A DNA stretch of 64,000 nucleotides from an uncultured Ruminococcus sp. Its GTDB lineage: Bacteria > Bacillota > Clostridia > Oscillospirales > Acutalibacteraceae. Numbering within the stretch: position 1 is the stretch's first letter; every line of letters starts with the position of its first letter. Shown piece by piece: positions 1 to 8,902 of the stretch. A program made the translations under genes and the position numbers. The stretch spans positions 1 to 64,000 of the forward strand of contig CAJFNC010000001.1 in the NCBI GenBank assembly GCA_904393835.1, written 5' to 3'. The notes below the pieces were generated by a model. The model had not been told where the DNA came from and did not search any database. It saw only the letters and a list, made by a program, of their open reading frames with translations.

Positions 1-1
1 C

Positions 2-232
2 GGCTACGCAGGCAACGGCAAAGTGATTGACGCAATAGAGGTTTACTACAACACGCCGAGCGGCCTTAAAAATTCACTCGGTTATTACCTCAAAGCTAAA
101 TACAGAGTGTCACCTGTTAATGCAAACTACTATTCTTATCAGTACGATAACGAAAAAAGCAACGGTCAGGACGGCTACGCGGGAGCGTTCGGCAAGTCAA
201 TTGACCGTGTGCAGATCGTTCTTGCAAAGTAA
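2..232 (+). CDS. C-terminal end of a surface protein with ChW-like repeats (partial)
   Basis: The frame is open from the first bases of the window to TAA at 230-232, so only the last 76 residues are present. They end in two units resembling clostridial ChW repeats: aromatic residues, then a G-Y-A-G element, then an I-D-x-I/V element. The second unit reads NGQDGYAGAFGKSIDRVQIVL. Such repeats are found at the ends of secreted enzymes and surface proteins. No catalytic domain is visible. The GTG at 23 is internal, because the frame is already coding upstream of it. Confidence 0.6.
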   Translation, partial: GYAGNGKVIDAIEVYYNTPSGLKNSLGYYLKAKYRVSPVNANYYSYQYDNEKSNGQDGYAGAFGKSIDRVQIVLAK

Positions 233-250
233 ACTTGAATTAAATTTCAT

Positions 251-275
251 AATAACGCCCCAAATAAATGTTATT
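251..275. promoter_or_regulatory. Candidate operator upstream of the adenine methyltransferase
   Basis: AATAAC at 251-256 and GTTATT at 270-275 form an inverted repeat ending 11 bp before the methyltransferase start. The longer left arm AATAACGCCCC (251-261) recurs as its exact reverse complement at 1118-1128, just before the XRE gene. A shared repressor site is inferred. Confidence 0.4.
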
Positions 276-286
276 ATGGAGGATAT

Positions 287-1051
287 ATGAAAAGTTTTAT
301 TGGTTGGATTGGTGGCAAAAGTCATCTAAAAAGTCTAATAATACCATTGATACCGAAGAACTGCAGCCGCTACATTGAAGTTTGTGGCGGCGCAGGCTGG
401 GTATTATTTGGTAAAGAAAAAGTTAAAGGACAAATGGAAGTCTTTAATGATATTGACGGAGATTTAATTAATTTATATAAGCAAATTAAATATAACTGTA
501 CTGCTTTGCAAAATGAAGTCGACTGGATACAGTCAAGGGAACTATTTAAAACTTATAGATATGAAATTGAAAACAAAATTGACCTCTCTGATTTGCAAAG
601 AGCAGCTCGTTATTTGTATCTAATCAAGTGTAGTTTTGGCTGTAATCGCAATTCGTTTGCAACAGCTACAAAACACATATGCAATGTTATTAATGAGCTT
701 CCAATCTACAAAGAGCGATTAAAAGATGTTATAATCGAAAATAGAGATTTTGAAAATCTTATAAAAACATATGACCGCCCTTCTGCGGTATTTTATATTG
801 ACCCACCATATGTTAATACTGAGAGCTATTATAACAAAAAGTATGTTCACTTTACTAAAGATGATCATTTACGTTTAAACAGCGTTTTAAAAGGTATTAA
901 AGGGCGTTTTATTTTGTCTTACAACGCCTGTGATTTTATTCTTGAGGCATATAAAGATTATAACATAAAGCATATTCCACGAAAAAATTTATTACCGGCA
1001 AATCTCAAGAATAGATCAGAATTTAATGAGGTTATCATAACAAATTATTAA
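287..1051 (+). CDS. D12-class DNA adenine methyltransferase (Dam-like, solitary)
   Basis: Predicted SAM-dependent N6-adenine DNA methyltransferase of 254 residues, normal for the Dam/D12 family. Visible motifs are GWIGGKS near residues 6-12 (SAM contact), EVCGGAG near 31-37 (motif I) and the catalytic DPPY near 172. A GGAGG sits before the ATG. No restriction endonuclease gene lies next to it; the next gene is a small XRE regulator, and both carry the same AATAACGC repeat upstream. It could be a regulatory orphan methylase, or half of a restriction-modification pair that lost its nuclease. The sequence specificity cannot be read from the protein. Confidence 0.85.
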   Translation: MKSFIGWIGGKSHLKSLIIPLIPKNCSRYIEVCGGAGWVLFGKEKVKGQMEVFNDIDGDLINLYKQIKYNCTALQNEVDWIQSRELFKTYRYEIENKIDLSDLQRAARYLYLIKCSFGCNRNSFATATKHICNVINELPIYKERLKDVIIENRDFENLIKTYDRPSAVFYIDPPYVNTESYYNKKYVHFTKDDHLRLNSVLKGIKGRFILSYNACDFILEAYKDYNIKHIPRKNLLPANLKNRSEFNEVIITNY

Positions 1052-1062
1052 TAACCAAATAC

Positions 1063-1128
1063 GTTATATAATAACATAATTAGTATATTAATAACGCTCA
1101 ATAGTATAATAGCTTGTGGGGCGTTATT
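1063..1128. promoter_or_regulatory. Promoter with nested inverted repeats before the XRE gene
   Basis: The 77-bp gap between the methylase and XRE genes holds a palindrome, GTTATATAATAAC (1063-1075), and AATAACGC (1090-1097) facing GCGTTATT (1121-1128). A TATAAT at 1105-1110 lies between the last two arms. A repressor bound there would cover the -10 and the start codon, so autoregulation by the XRE protein is the simple reading. Confidence 0.45.
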
Positions 1129-1392
1129 ATGATTAAAATCAATTTATCAACTTTGCTTGGCGCAAGAAGAATGACTCAGGCAGATTTAGCTCGTCGAACA
1201 GGTATAAGACCATCAACAATAAATGATATGTATCACGAGTTATGCGTAAGAGTAAATCTTGAACATATCGATAAAATATGTGAAGTCCTTGATTGTGACA
1301 TAAATGATTTATTCGAGTACATTCCGAATAAAATTAAAACAACAGGCAAAGATTTGATAATTGAAGAACACGGTAATCAAAAAAACAAATAA
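1129..1392 (+). CDS. Small XRE-family HTH regulator
   Basis: An 87-residue protein that is almost entirely a Cro/C1-type HTH: LGARRMTQADLARRTGI covers the first helices and the recognition helix follows (RPSTINDMYH). The domain ends at LDCDINDLFEY, a usual end for this compact repressor type. ATG 1129 is preferred over the in-frame TTG 1114, because the inverted-repeat arm overlaps the earlier codons. The gene follows the adenine methylase and is probably its controller. A similar HTH is fused to the cytosine methyltransferase at 51399. Confidence 0.75.
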   Translation: MIKINLSTLLGARRMTQADLARRTGIRPSTINDMYHELCVRVNLEHIDKICEVLDCDINDLFEYIPNKIKTTGKDLIIEEHGNQKNK

Positions 1393-1400
1393 AAAATGCA

Positions 1401-1439
1401 AAAACAGCCTTGCAGATTGAAGTTCTGCAGGGCTGTTTT
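1401..1439 (+). terminator. Intrinsic terminator after the XRE gene
   Basis: AAAACAGCC...CTGCAGGGCTGTTTT forms a hairpin of about 14 bp followed by a T-rich run. Its symmetry would also serve the converging minus-strand gene at 1522. Confidence 0.75.
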
Positions 1440-1521
1440 ACTTTTTATTTGCAGAAATAATTCCGCAAAAATATTCATTTTTTACTTTTACTGTTTTTTT
1501 TATTTTATGCGAAAAGTTTTT

Positions 1522-2490
1522 TTATTTTTTGCGAAAAGCCACAATTACATATACTTCGGCAACGCCCTCAACAATATCCTGAGTTGCGAGGTTCTGAGTT
1601 TGTTCAAGGTCGGTTGCACCGTCTTCTTTACCGTTGTTGAATTTGTAGTTGGTAGATTTAGACGGAATTTCACAATAATAAACATCTTCCGAGTCGGCAT
1701 AGCGCTGCATTTTTACGCCCGGCCATACAGATGTTGACTCGCCGCCCCAATAATGAACATACATATCGTCCCAGCCTGCCGAATTTTTAGCATATACCGT
1801 GCGGGAATTGTTTTTGCTGAATGTGTATTCATATGAGTAGGAAGAATCGCCCTTCACTGCTGTGAGAGTGATGTTGGTGTCAGACAGAGGAGCAGTTTCG
1901 TTTCCGATTGTAACTTCCTGTCCGTTGGTATATGGAACGGGTTCGCCGCCGTCAACCGTGTAGTATGCGCTGTCGCAGTTGTAGCAGTACAGAGTGATTG
2001 TAACGTTGCCTACAAACTGGAAAACGCCTGTGTTTATTGCGACCCTCGGTTCATCGGTATTATATGGTTCCCAGTGACCTGTCGCAACCTTGGTGCCTGC
2101 GCCCTCGTCAATAAGGAAAATCATACCGTCGCCGGGAATTGCAAGGTCAACCGTCTGCCAGTCTCTTTGCTGGCCTGTATTAAAGTTGATTAAAGTTTGA
2201 TCGCCGGGAATGGTGTATGAATAAATATCATTTTCGGCGTCAACGAGCGTCATATGCTCACCGACCCACGGAACGTGCTGTCCGTCTGTTCCGCCTGCAA
2301 CATAGGCGGCAGGGAGAATCTCCTCCCCCGTATTTGCGTCCACTCTGCCCTTCCATTCGTCGGGAAGTTTAAAATAGACAGTTTTGCCTTCAGCTGAACT
2401 CGCGGCGTTAGTTGTAACAACTCCGAATTGAAGCATTACAAGTAAAGCAGCAAGGATAATGCTGACAGACCTTTTTAATTTGTGTTTCAT
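1522..2490 (-). CDS. Secreted protein with two CBM26-like starch-binding modules
   Basis: A 322-residue exported protein with a signal peptide (KRSVSIILAALLVMLQFGVV, cleaved near residue 30). From about 37 to 140 lies a beta-sandwich module starting VYFKLPDEW. Residues 150-225 hold a small domain with the YYTVDGGEPVPY pattern seen in chitobiase/Fn3-like repeats. From about 232 a second module has VYAKNSAGWDDMYVHYWGG and WPGVKM, the aromatic signature of CBM26-like modules. No catalytic domain, dockerin or anchor is visible, so it may be a free glucan-binding protein. Two similar genes follow on the same strand. Confidence 0.75.
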   Translation of the reverse strand: MKHKLKRSVSIILAALLVMLQFGVVTTNAASSAEGKTVYFKLPDEWKGRVDANTGEEILPAAYVAGGTDGQHVPWVGEHMTLVDAENDIYSYTIPGDQTLINFNTGQQRDWQTVDLAIPGDGMIFLIDEGAGTKVATGHWEPYNTDEPRVAINTGVFQFVGNVTITLYCYNCDSAYYTVDGGEPVPYTNGQEVTIGNETAPLSDTNITLTAVKGDSSYSYEYTFSKNNSRTVYAKNSAGWDDMYVHYWGGESTSVWPGVKMQRYADSEDVYYCEIPSKSTNYKFNNGKEDGATDLEQTQNLATQDIVEGVAEVYVIVAFRKK

Positions 2491-3008
2491 AAATAAATCC
2501 CTCCTAATTTCTTTTGCAATTTTGTGTGAATTGCTTATAATTTGATTATAACTTCTTTTACTGTAAATTTATATCCGTTTTTTACCCATAATATTATTGA
2601 TATTTGACTATTTTTAATCATCAGTAAGGCCTTTTATTATTGAAAATGCCTGTCAACCTTTAATTTGCCGAAAAACGTGTATAACAAAAAGGATAATGTC
2701 CACCCCCTCTAAAGATGGCACCCATTATCAAAATTCAGCATCGTAATAAAATTCCTCACTGAATTTGCAGCGCATTGCGCTGCCGGGTTTGGAACTGTTA
2801 ATTTGTTTGCCGATATATGAGCAAAGCACGGCTGTTTACGATAAACTCGAACCTCGCTTTCGGGAATATATTTTGACTTGTTGTAACAATGTCAATTTCC
2901 CATTTAGACTATATAGCATAAAACTATATTGATAAACTTAGATTTAAAACATATAGATGTAAATAATTGTAAAATTTTATATATTAATCTAACCGCTCTG
3001 TATAGTGA
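2491..3008. other. Intergenic region with a structured repeat
   Basis: No gene is visible. The part next to 2490 should hold the promoter of the secreted protein. The middle carries copy 1 of a 90-bp repeat also found after agrD. The rest is AT-rich with stops in all frames. Confidence 0.4.
2681..2770 (+). repeat. Structured intergenic repeat, copy 1
   Basis: Shares ATAACAAA, GGATAATGTCC, CTCTAAAG, CATTATCAAAATTCAGC and CTGAATTTGCAG in the same order with 11844-11936. Two stems are conserved: GATAATG (2692-2698) with CATTATC (2723-2729), and AAATTCAG (2731-2738) with CTGAATTT (2759-2766). Loop sequences differ between copies. It may be a miniature mobile element, a mobile-element end or a structured RNA. 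Confidence 0.6.
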
Positions 3009-3062
3009 TTAAGGGGCGATTACGCCGTAATACGCAGAAGTTGTAAAAACGCTTTTTATATA

Positions 3063-3674
3063 ATGATACCTCGTTTCAAATTTCTTGATGTAAACTCGGC
3101 TGACGGAGACAACGGAAACGATAAGACACAGCAACAGGTTTATACAATCTTTGAAGTGAATGATTCTGAAATCACGAGTACAACTTATATGTTCAAGTAT
3201 GATACCGATACAGATACAATCACAACTCAACCGTATGTTTATGATACTGTTACAATCAAAAGAGATGTGACTGATGTACCCGAACAGCCTACAGAGCCGA
3301 CCGATGTTACAGAACCCACTGAAGTTACAGAACCGACCGATGCAACAGAACCCACCGAAGTTACAGAGCCGACTGAGGACACACAACCAACTGAGGTTAC
3401 AACAGATAATACAGAGGATACAACATCTTCGGAAACTACAGTTGTTACAAATGTGAATGATTCTGCACAGGACACAAATTCAACCGATACGACTAATGCT
3501 GTAACGAGAAATGCGAACATCTCAGATAATAATAATTCTGACAGCAATGGAAAATCCGCTGCCACCGGAACAGTTGCTACGGGGGACAATACCGAGAGCC
3601 TTGTTTTACTGCTCAGTCTTCTTGCGGCAACTACTGTAGTAGGATTTACGTACAGAAAGTTAAATAATAAATAA
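3063..3674 (+). CDS. Threonine-rich cell-wall protein, probably 5'-truncated
   Basis: The 203-residue product has a short globular start (residues 1-65), a low-complexity linker of T-E-P/V-T repeats (70-125), and a C-terminal tail with an ATGD motif, a hydrophobic stretch and a basic end (YRKLNNK), like a sortase-sorted or membrane-anchored surface protein. A surface protein should have a signal peptide and this one has none. The frame is open only back to 3009, so the 5' part has probably been lost. The globular piece resembles the C-terminal end of secreted phosphoesterases, but I am unsure of that. Confidence 0.5.
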   Translation: MIPRFKFLDVNSADGDNGNDKTQQQVYTIFEVNDSEITSTTYMFKYDTDTDTITTQPYVYDTVTIKRDVTDVPEQPTEPTDVTEPTEVTEPTDATEPTEVTEPTEDTQPTEVTTDNTEDTTSSETTVVTNVNDSAQDTNSTDTTNAVTRNANISDNNNSDSNGKSAATGTVATGDNTESLVLLLSLLAATTVVGFTYRKLNNK

Positions 3675-3703
3675 CTTACAGGCAAAAAATCGCTCAAATT
3701 ATC

Positions 3704-3737
3704 AAAGACCGATGCAGATTACTTTGCATCGGCCTTT
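3704..3737 (+). terminator. Terminator of the threonine-rich protein gene
   Basis: CCGATGCA (3709-3716) pairs with TGCATCGG (3725-3732), with AAAG/CTTT extending the base and a T-rich 3' side. Confidence 0.7.
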
Positions 3738-3842
3738 GTTGTTGGTGCAATTGTAAATGCAATTGATTTTTGTGCGGTCCCAGATTGTTGCGGCGTGTTG
3801 TGGTATTAAGGCAGTCAGACGGAAACAGTGTCTGAATTAATA

Positions 3843-4032
3843 TTATTTTAAACAGTTAATTTTAAAACATATTGTTTGACATTCCAAAATAAAATTCCTG
3901 GCATCGTGACAGGTTGCAAGCTCTGCAACAGTGATTTCCCGCGCCATATTAAGCGCAGGAATATCTTTGTCTAAAATTCTTTTAATAAGTTCATCGGAGC
4001 TGTTTAATTTTAGATTGTAGATTATTTTTGTT
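3843..4032 (-). pseudogene. Unrecognised coding remnant
   Basis: A minus-strand frame stays open for about 62 codons and looks protein-like (SSDELIKRILDKDIPALNMA). It has a TGA just upstream, no start codon at its head and no ribosome-binding site at the internal ATG. I do not recognise the family. It reads as a leftover of a decayed gene in an otherwise empty 540-bp gap. Confidence 0.25.
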
Positions 4033-4062
4033 CAGCTAATTAAAAATAATTTACATAAATTC

Positions 4063-4100
4063 AACGCCCCTGACAGTCGGCAAACTGTCAGGGGCGTTTT
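4063..4100. terminator. Hairpin terminator between converging genes
   Basis: AACGCCCCTGACAGT (4063-4077) pairs perfectly with ACTGTCAGGGGCGTT (4084-4098). It is GC-rich with a short T-run on the plus side. It lies 115 bp beyond the stop of the dockerin gene. Confidence 0.7.
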
Positions 4101-4214
4101 GTGATTAATGATTTTCAAGGTGGAGAACTATTGAAATCAAAACATTTATTTCAGTTTTAAAGCAAAATCATCAATCATAGAGGAAAATTTATTTTATGGG
4201 AAAACTAATATATT

Positions 4215-6767
4215 TTACGGGATATAGACTTCCCACGTACCGCTTAGTTTGTTTCCGCCGGGAGTAGGTACAAACAGGTTCTTGCCTTCTTCTGTTGAAA
4301 GGTCAACCGTCTGCGTTGCACCCGACCAGTTTGTGCTGTTGACGAACAGGAAGCCCTTTACTCCGTCAATCGGCAAATCGTCATAGAAGGTGTACGACCA
4401 GATGTCGTTGCCTTCGGGCTCCATCTGAATAAATTCGTTGGAAATTCCGAATGACCAGCCGTAAATGTATACGTTGCTCCACTTTGTTTTGCTGTTGTCA
4501 AAGTAGATTGTTCTTTCATCCTCGGGCTCAACGTTTGGATTGTAGGTTGTGTACAATCCCTCGCCGTCACCCGTAATCTTGTAGCAGTTGCAGTCGCCGC
4601 GACTTCCGAGGTGTTCCCACTTGTTGAGGATAACGCCCGACTGTGTTTCGTCGCTCCACGGATTGTTGATATCAAAATCCTCTTCGGTGATTTCATACGG
4701 AGTTCTGTAGAACGAAAGCTCCATCCACTCAACAGGAAGTTCTGTGTAGAAACAGTTGCTTTCCTCGTCGTAGTCCATTACCGTAAATTCAGTGGTAGCG
4801 TCGTTGTAAACCCACATTTTTCCGCCCATATCGGTAAGCCACGAAACGTAGTTGGGAAGATAGAATTTTACTGTTGACGGCTCGGGTTCTGTAGTCGGTT
4901 CGGGGTCTGTAGGCTCGGTAGGAGTAACCTCCTTCTTGATAAGCTCGCCGATATGGTAACCCATAGCGTTTTCCTTTTTTGCAAGCCAGTTCTGAAGAAT
5001 GGTTGCATCTAAAACGCTGATAACTCCGTCGCCGTTAACGTCTGCTGCATACAGATCAGCACCCGACAATGCAACAAGCTCGGCACTTTGTTTTTGAATC
5101 ATTGTTGCATCTGTAACTCTTATTCCGTCCACACCGTCAGTGTTGCCGAGAATGTACTCAATATATTTAATGGGAGAAGTTGTGGGCTCAGTTGAAGTAG
5201 GCTCAACGTAAACTTCAAGATTGTCAATTGCTGTCTGCAAATCGGCAATGCACTGTTCAACCTGTGCAGGAGTTGCGTCCTTGTTTGCAAGCATTCTCTT
5301 TGCGGCTTTTATAGCCGTTGTGAGATTAGCGTACGATTCCTCTGTGTAATTTGTTGAATCAATTGCCTCTGCTTTATTGTAAAGTGCCTGCAACTCGTCG
5401 GTGTTGAGGTCAAGATAGCGGAATGAGTGATTGTTTTCGGCGGCGTAGGCTTCAGCCGTACTGCCTGTGTAGCCGTAGAGTTTTAGATTGCTTGTTCCCG
5501 TGTATAGGTCAAATACTTCTTTGCCTTTTGCGGCATCGCCGAAGTAAACGTCCTTTGAATACACCTTAACCGTGAGCAGGTTTGCTCTGTTATAGAAAGC
5601 ACGGTAGCCGATAAGCTTTAAGGATTCGGGAAGTTCAACCGAATTCAGACTGTCGCCTGCACCGTTAGTTCTGTAAAATGCTTCATTGCCGATTTTCTGG
5701 AGCTGACTGTTTTCTGCAAAAGTAATTGTTGTAAGACCACTGCAATTTTTGAATGCGCTGTCACTGATTACAAATACAGAGGACGGAATGGTAAGGTACA
5801 TAACCTGACCGCCTTCAAAAGCGGAGGTGCCTATTACCGTAACGGAAAGTCCGTTTATCTCAGAGGGAATATCAACGGTTGCCTGCATTTTATACTCGTC
5901 CTTAATACCCGTAATTTCAACAGCAGTATCGTTATTGATTTTTTGCCACTTGAAAATAGAGGTATCGGGTTCTGTCGTAGGTTCAGTTACTTCGGTAGAA
6001 GGCTGGGTTACTTCGGTGGAAGGTTCGGTAGATGTTGTCGGCTCTTCTTCTTTAATTTCTGCAAAATTGTAGCCTTTTTTATTTGCAAATGTTTCTGTTG
6101 TACTTCCTGCATAGCCATGTAAAACGAATGTATTATTAATATTTTTAAATGCTGTTGAATTAAAAGTAGTATTTTTGCCATAACAATATATGTTTTCTAT
6201 CGAGGTTGAGTTGTAAAATACGCTTGATAAAATATTTACATCTGAATTAAAATATACATCTTTTAAATTTGGGCAGCCATAAAAAGCAAATTTTCTAATA
6301 GTGGTAAGTGATTTAGGAAATTTTATTTCTTTTACCGCAGTACCGTAAAATGTACTTGCAACAATATCTTCAATACCTTCATTAAGGGTGATATTTTGAA
6401 GTGATGAGCAATCCCTAAAACAATTCGGAGCAGTAGTCTTTACAGTACCGGGAATGCTAAGCGATAAAATATCGGTATTCCCTTGAAATGCGGAGTCTGA
6501 AATAGAAGTTACCGAATAGTCCACACCGTTATTTGCAACTTTTTCAGGAATTACAACATCGGTAGTGCTGTTATCAAATCCGGTAACTCCAACTGTATAT
6601 GAACCGTAAACTTCATCTGTTACGGTATATGTCAGACCATCAATTGTAAAAACATCTCCCACTGCCGCAGAGGCCGACAAAGGCACAATACTGAAAATAC
6701 TGAATATCAAAGCAAAAGTCAAAACAAGACTTAACAGCCTTTTATGCCGTTGTTTAACAGCTTTCAT
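4215..6767 (-). CDS. Secreted LRR/FIVAR protein with dockerin and CBM26-like modules
   Basis: A multidomain extracellular protein of 850 residues. After a signal peptide come BspA-type leucine-rich repeats (about 90-225), a T-E-P linker (about 242-272), more LRRs (about 300-430), a FIVAR-like three-helix domain (about 456-517), a type I dockerin (about 535-605) with its two calcium loops (NTDGVDGIRVTDATMIQ and DVNGDGVISVLDATILQ), and two beta-sandwich modules. The last module (YFDNSKTKWSNVYIYGW) is CBM26-like. The dockerin implies docking on a cohesin scaffold, as in amylosomes, and the LRRs suggest adhesion. No catalytic domain is present. ATG 6767 is chosen because AAAGGG lies 8 bp upstream; an in-frame GTG at 6776 is the alternative. 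Confidence 0.88.
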   Translation of the reverse strand: MKAVKQRHKRLLSLVLTFALIFSIFSIVPLSASAAVGDVFTIDGLTYTVTDEVYGSYTVGVTGFDNSTTDVVIPEKVANNGVDYSVTSISDSAFQGNTDILSLSIPGTVKTTAPNCFRDCSSLQNITLNEGIEDIVASTFYGTAVKEIKFPKSLTTIRKFAFYGCPNLKDVYFNSDVNILSSVFYNSTSIENIYCYGKNTTFNSTAFKNINNTFVLHGYAGSTTETFANKKGYNFAEIKEEEPTTSTEPSTEVTQPSTEVTEPTTEPDTSIFKWQKINNDTAVEITGIKDEYKMQATVDIPSEINGLSVTVIGTSAFEGGQVMYLTIPSSVFVISDSAFKNCSGLTTITFAENSQLQKIGNEAFYRTNGAGDSLNSVELPESLKLIGYRAFYNRANLLTVKVYSKDVYFGDAAKGKEVFDLYTGTSNLKLYGYTGSTAEAYAAENNHSFRYLDLNTDELQALYNKAEAIDSTNYTEESYANLTTAIKAAKRMLANKDATPAQVEQCIADLQTAIDNLEVYVEPTSTEPTTSPIKYIEYILGNTDGVDGIRVTDATMIQKQSAELVALSGADLYAADVNGDGVISVLDATILQNWLAKKENAMGYHIGELIKKEVTPTEPTDPEPTTEPEPSTVKFYLPNYVSWLTDMGGKMWVYNDATTEFTVMDYDEESNCFYTELPVEWMELSFYRTPYEITEEDFDINNPWSDETQSGVILNKWEHLGSRGDCNCYKITGDGEGLYTTYNPNVEPEDERTIYFDNSKTKWSNVYIYGWSFGISNEFIQMEPEGNDIWSYTFYDDLPIDGVKGFLFVNSTNWSGATQTVDLSTEEGKNLFVPTPGGNKLSGTWEVYIP

Positions 6768-6930
6768 AATTAACACCCTTTCTTAAAATATGTAATTATA
6801 AATAGGTCATATAAAACTCGTATAGGGAGCGGCGATTTTGCCGCTCCCACAGTTTGAGAGACTGCACGAGATTAGATATTAATTAGTAATAAAGTAGGCT
6901 TAATAGATTTGATTATTGCTAAATTATTGG

Positions 6931-7872
6931 TTATTCTTCGGAAGTAGTTAAAACTAAATGGTATGTTACTTCCTCTCCGGCAGTAACAAGCGGTTCCTGA
7001 TCTTCAAGAAGAACATCATCTTCGTCATAAATCAAGAATTTTACAGCTGTTGACCAATCATTAGTTGTAGTGAAAATGACATGAGCTGAACCATTGATAG
7101 TATAGTTATATTCTAGATTAACGGCATCATATGTCATTTTCTCAAAACCGGGAGCGACTCTATCACCGCCATAGGTATATACATAAATGTCACCGGTATA
7201 TTCACCTGCATCTACAGTAATAACTGCGTCTGCAATTTTTGTGAATGTACAGGAGGTTGTTGCTGTACCTGCTGTAACTGTTACAGTTGCAGTTGATGTA
7301 AGAGTGATTGTTGTTGGAGATGTGAAAGTAACAGGAGCAGCATCGCCAATCTGATATGTTGCTGCTGTATCACCTGTGTTGAAAGCGTAAACAGTAACAT
7401 CAATCGATCCTGTGAAGCTCTTTGAATAAGGAGTAATAGCAACTTCTGTTGTCGGGTTGTCAACTGTGAATGACTTTGTCACTGTCATTGCGCCTGTTTC
7501 GTCAATAACGGGTGTGTAGGTGTTTTTTCCTGTTTCAACAGTCTGGTTTGCTGTCTGCTGACCGCTCCAATCTGGTGCACTCTTGAAGAGGAAATACTCT
7601 GCGCCATTGGGTACATCCTGCGGAACAACGATTTCATAAACATCTGTATCGCCTATCTGCTCCATGGGAACGCTGTCGCCGAAGTAACCGTAGTTCCAAG
7701 CGTAGAAGTAAACATCTGTCCACTGGGTGTTTGTGTTGTCGAAGAAAATGTGTGAACCGGCTGTGATAGCGATTTCAGGCTCTTCATCGACTGCTGAAGC
7801 TGAAACTGCACCAACAGTTCCAACTGAGAATGCCATTAATGCTGTTAACAATAAACTTATAACCTTTTTCAT
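6931..7872 (-). CDS. Secreted CBM26-like starch-binding protein
   Basis: A 313-residue exported protein. A signal peptide (residues 1-28, ending VSASA) precedes a CBM26-like module at about 39-135 with FFDNTNTQWTDVYFYAWNYG, closely matching the last module of the neighbouring dockerin protein. Residues 140-215 form a threonine-rich beta domain and 220-310 another beta-sandwich (IYVYTYGGDRVAPGFEKM). No enzyme domain, dockerin or anchor is visible. With 1522-2490 and 4215-6767 it makes a three-gene starch-adhesion cluster. The long upstream gap may hold a structured leader. Confidence 0.75.
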   Translation of the reverse strand: MKKVISLLLTALMAFSVGTVGAVSASAVDEEPEIAITAGSHIFFDNTNTQWTDVYFYAWNYGYFGDSVPMEQIGDTDVYEIVVPQDVPNGAEYFLFKSAPDWSGQQTANQTVETGKNTYTPVIDETGAMTVTKSFTVDNPTTEVAITPYSKSFTGSIDVTVYAFNTGDTAATYQIGDAAPVTFTSPTTITLTSTATVTVTAGTATTSCTFTKIADAVITVDAGEYTGDIYVYTYGGDRVAPGFEKMTYDAVNLEYNYTINGSAHVIFTTTNDWSTAVKFLIYDEDDVLLEDQEPLVTAGEEVTYHLVLTTSEE

Positions 7873-8833
7873 AAACGTAACCTTCTTACGTTGTCAATTC
7901 CGAATTTTTAATTTTCGGTTAGTTTTGTTTGCTTTTGTGTCATTGGTCTTGCTGCTTTACTACTATTAATCTCCCACAGTTTGTGAGCAATTTCGTATTG
8001 CCCGTACGGAAAGTATTTTTACTGCATTGACAGCCGTACAATTTTAGTTTGCACGGAATGCAGCGTATTCCTTTAATGCCCCTTAAGCACGGTGCTTAAT
8101 TTTGCAGAGCAATATGGATAAGTAAGGGTTAGTTTATCCCAAACTCCAGAACTCTGTCGTTAAGGCGTCGGAGCAGTTACGTCTGTTCCACACGGTTGTT
8201 GTGAGCGCATAAACGTGAAAAATTAACGTCCGCCGTTTCCTGTTGAAAATCGGCACCGTTCGGAAAAAAACTAATTACTTTTACAAATATCCTTGTTCAT
8301 CAAATCAGTATGTCAGTTAATATTGATTACTCTTTGAACCAAACTGAAATTATATTTTCTTCATTCTTCCGTTTATTTAAAAATATTCAATTGTAGTTTG
8401 AGCGTAGCAATGCGCTCGGAGTTTAATTTAGTCTGATTAATCCAAAACACTTTTGAGTTATTTATATTAATCGGACGAAGTTACATGATTTTTATCACAC
8501 CTCTCGCTTATAGAAGCCTTGCATTTTTGCAAAATATTAGATTTGATATCTGTGACTAAAAAATCACGCATATTTTTACAAAGTGTTCATAATTATTATG
8601 CCGTTTTATTTTTGATGTTTTGCACAGCTTAATACAACAGGGAATAGCGGGTTAGAAAATTTCGTTTATGTAATAAGATACAATTAAATAAATTATTGTT
8701 CAAAACTATTGTTTAATTTGATTATACCTTTACGGATGAAATAATCAATAGTTTAGGCACAACAGGTTAAATTTTGTCTTCAAATGCAATAAAATAAAAA
8801 ATCGTCAAAAAACAGCATTTTTTATATATTTGT
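7873..8833. other. Long non-coding region between the starch-binding gene and agr
   Basis: About 960 bp without a convincing gene. The half nearest 7872 (about 7970-8280) is richer in GC than the rest and contains several short complementary stretches when read on the minus strand, so a structured 5' leader of the 6931-7872 gene is possible. I could not match it to a riboswitch class I know. The half nearest 8833 is AT-rich. Confidence 0.3.
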
Positions 8834-8861
8834 TTGAAAATTTACTGTTGTGTGATATAAT
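8834..8861 (+). promoter_or_regulatory. Promoter of the agrA-agrC operon
   Basis: TTGAAA (8834-8839), a 16-bp spacer and TATAAT (8856-8861) preceded by TG, giving an extended -10. The GTGATATA around the -10 recurs in the weaker promoter before agrB (TAGACG 11048-11053, TATAGT 11071-11076), which may reflect shared control. Confidence 0.6.
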
Positions 8862-8902
8862 GGCAATAAGATAAATAAAAATTATTGATGTGAGTGATTC
8901 AA

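Noticed and set aside
3239-3697. 152-codon minus-strand frame opposite the threonine-rich protein
   Set aside because: It mirrors the T-E-P repeat on the other strand and is a by-product of the repeat's codon pattern.
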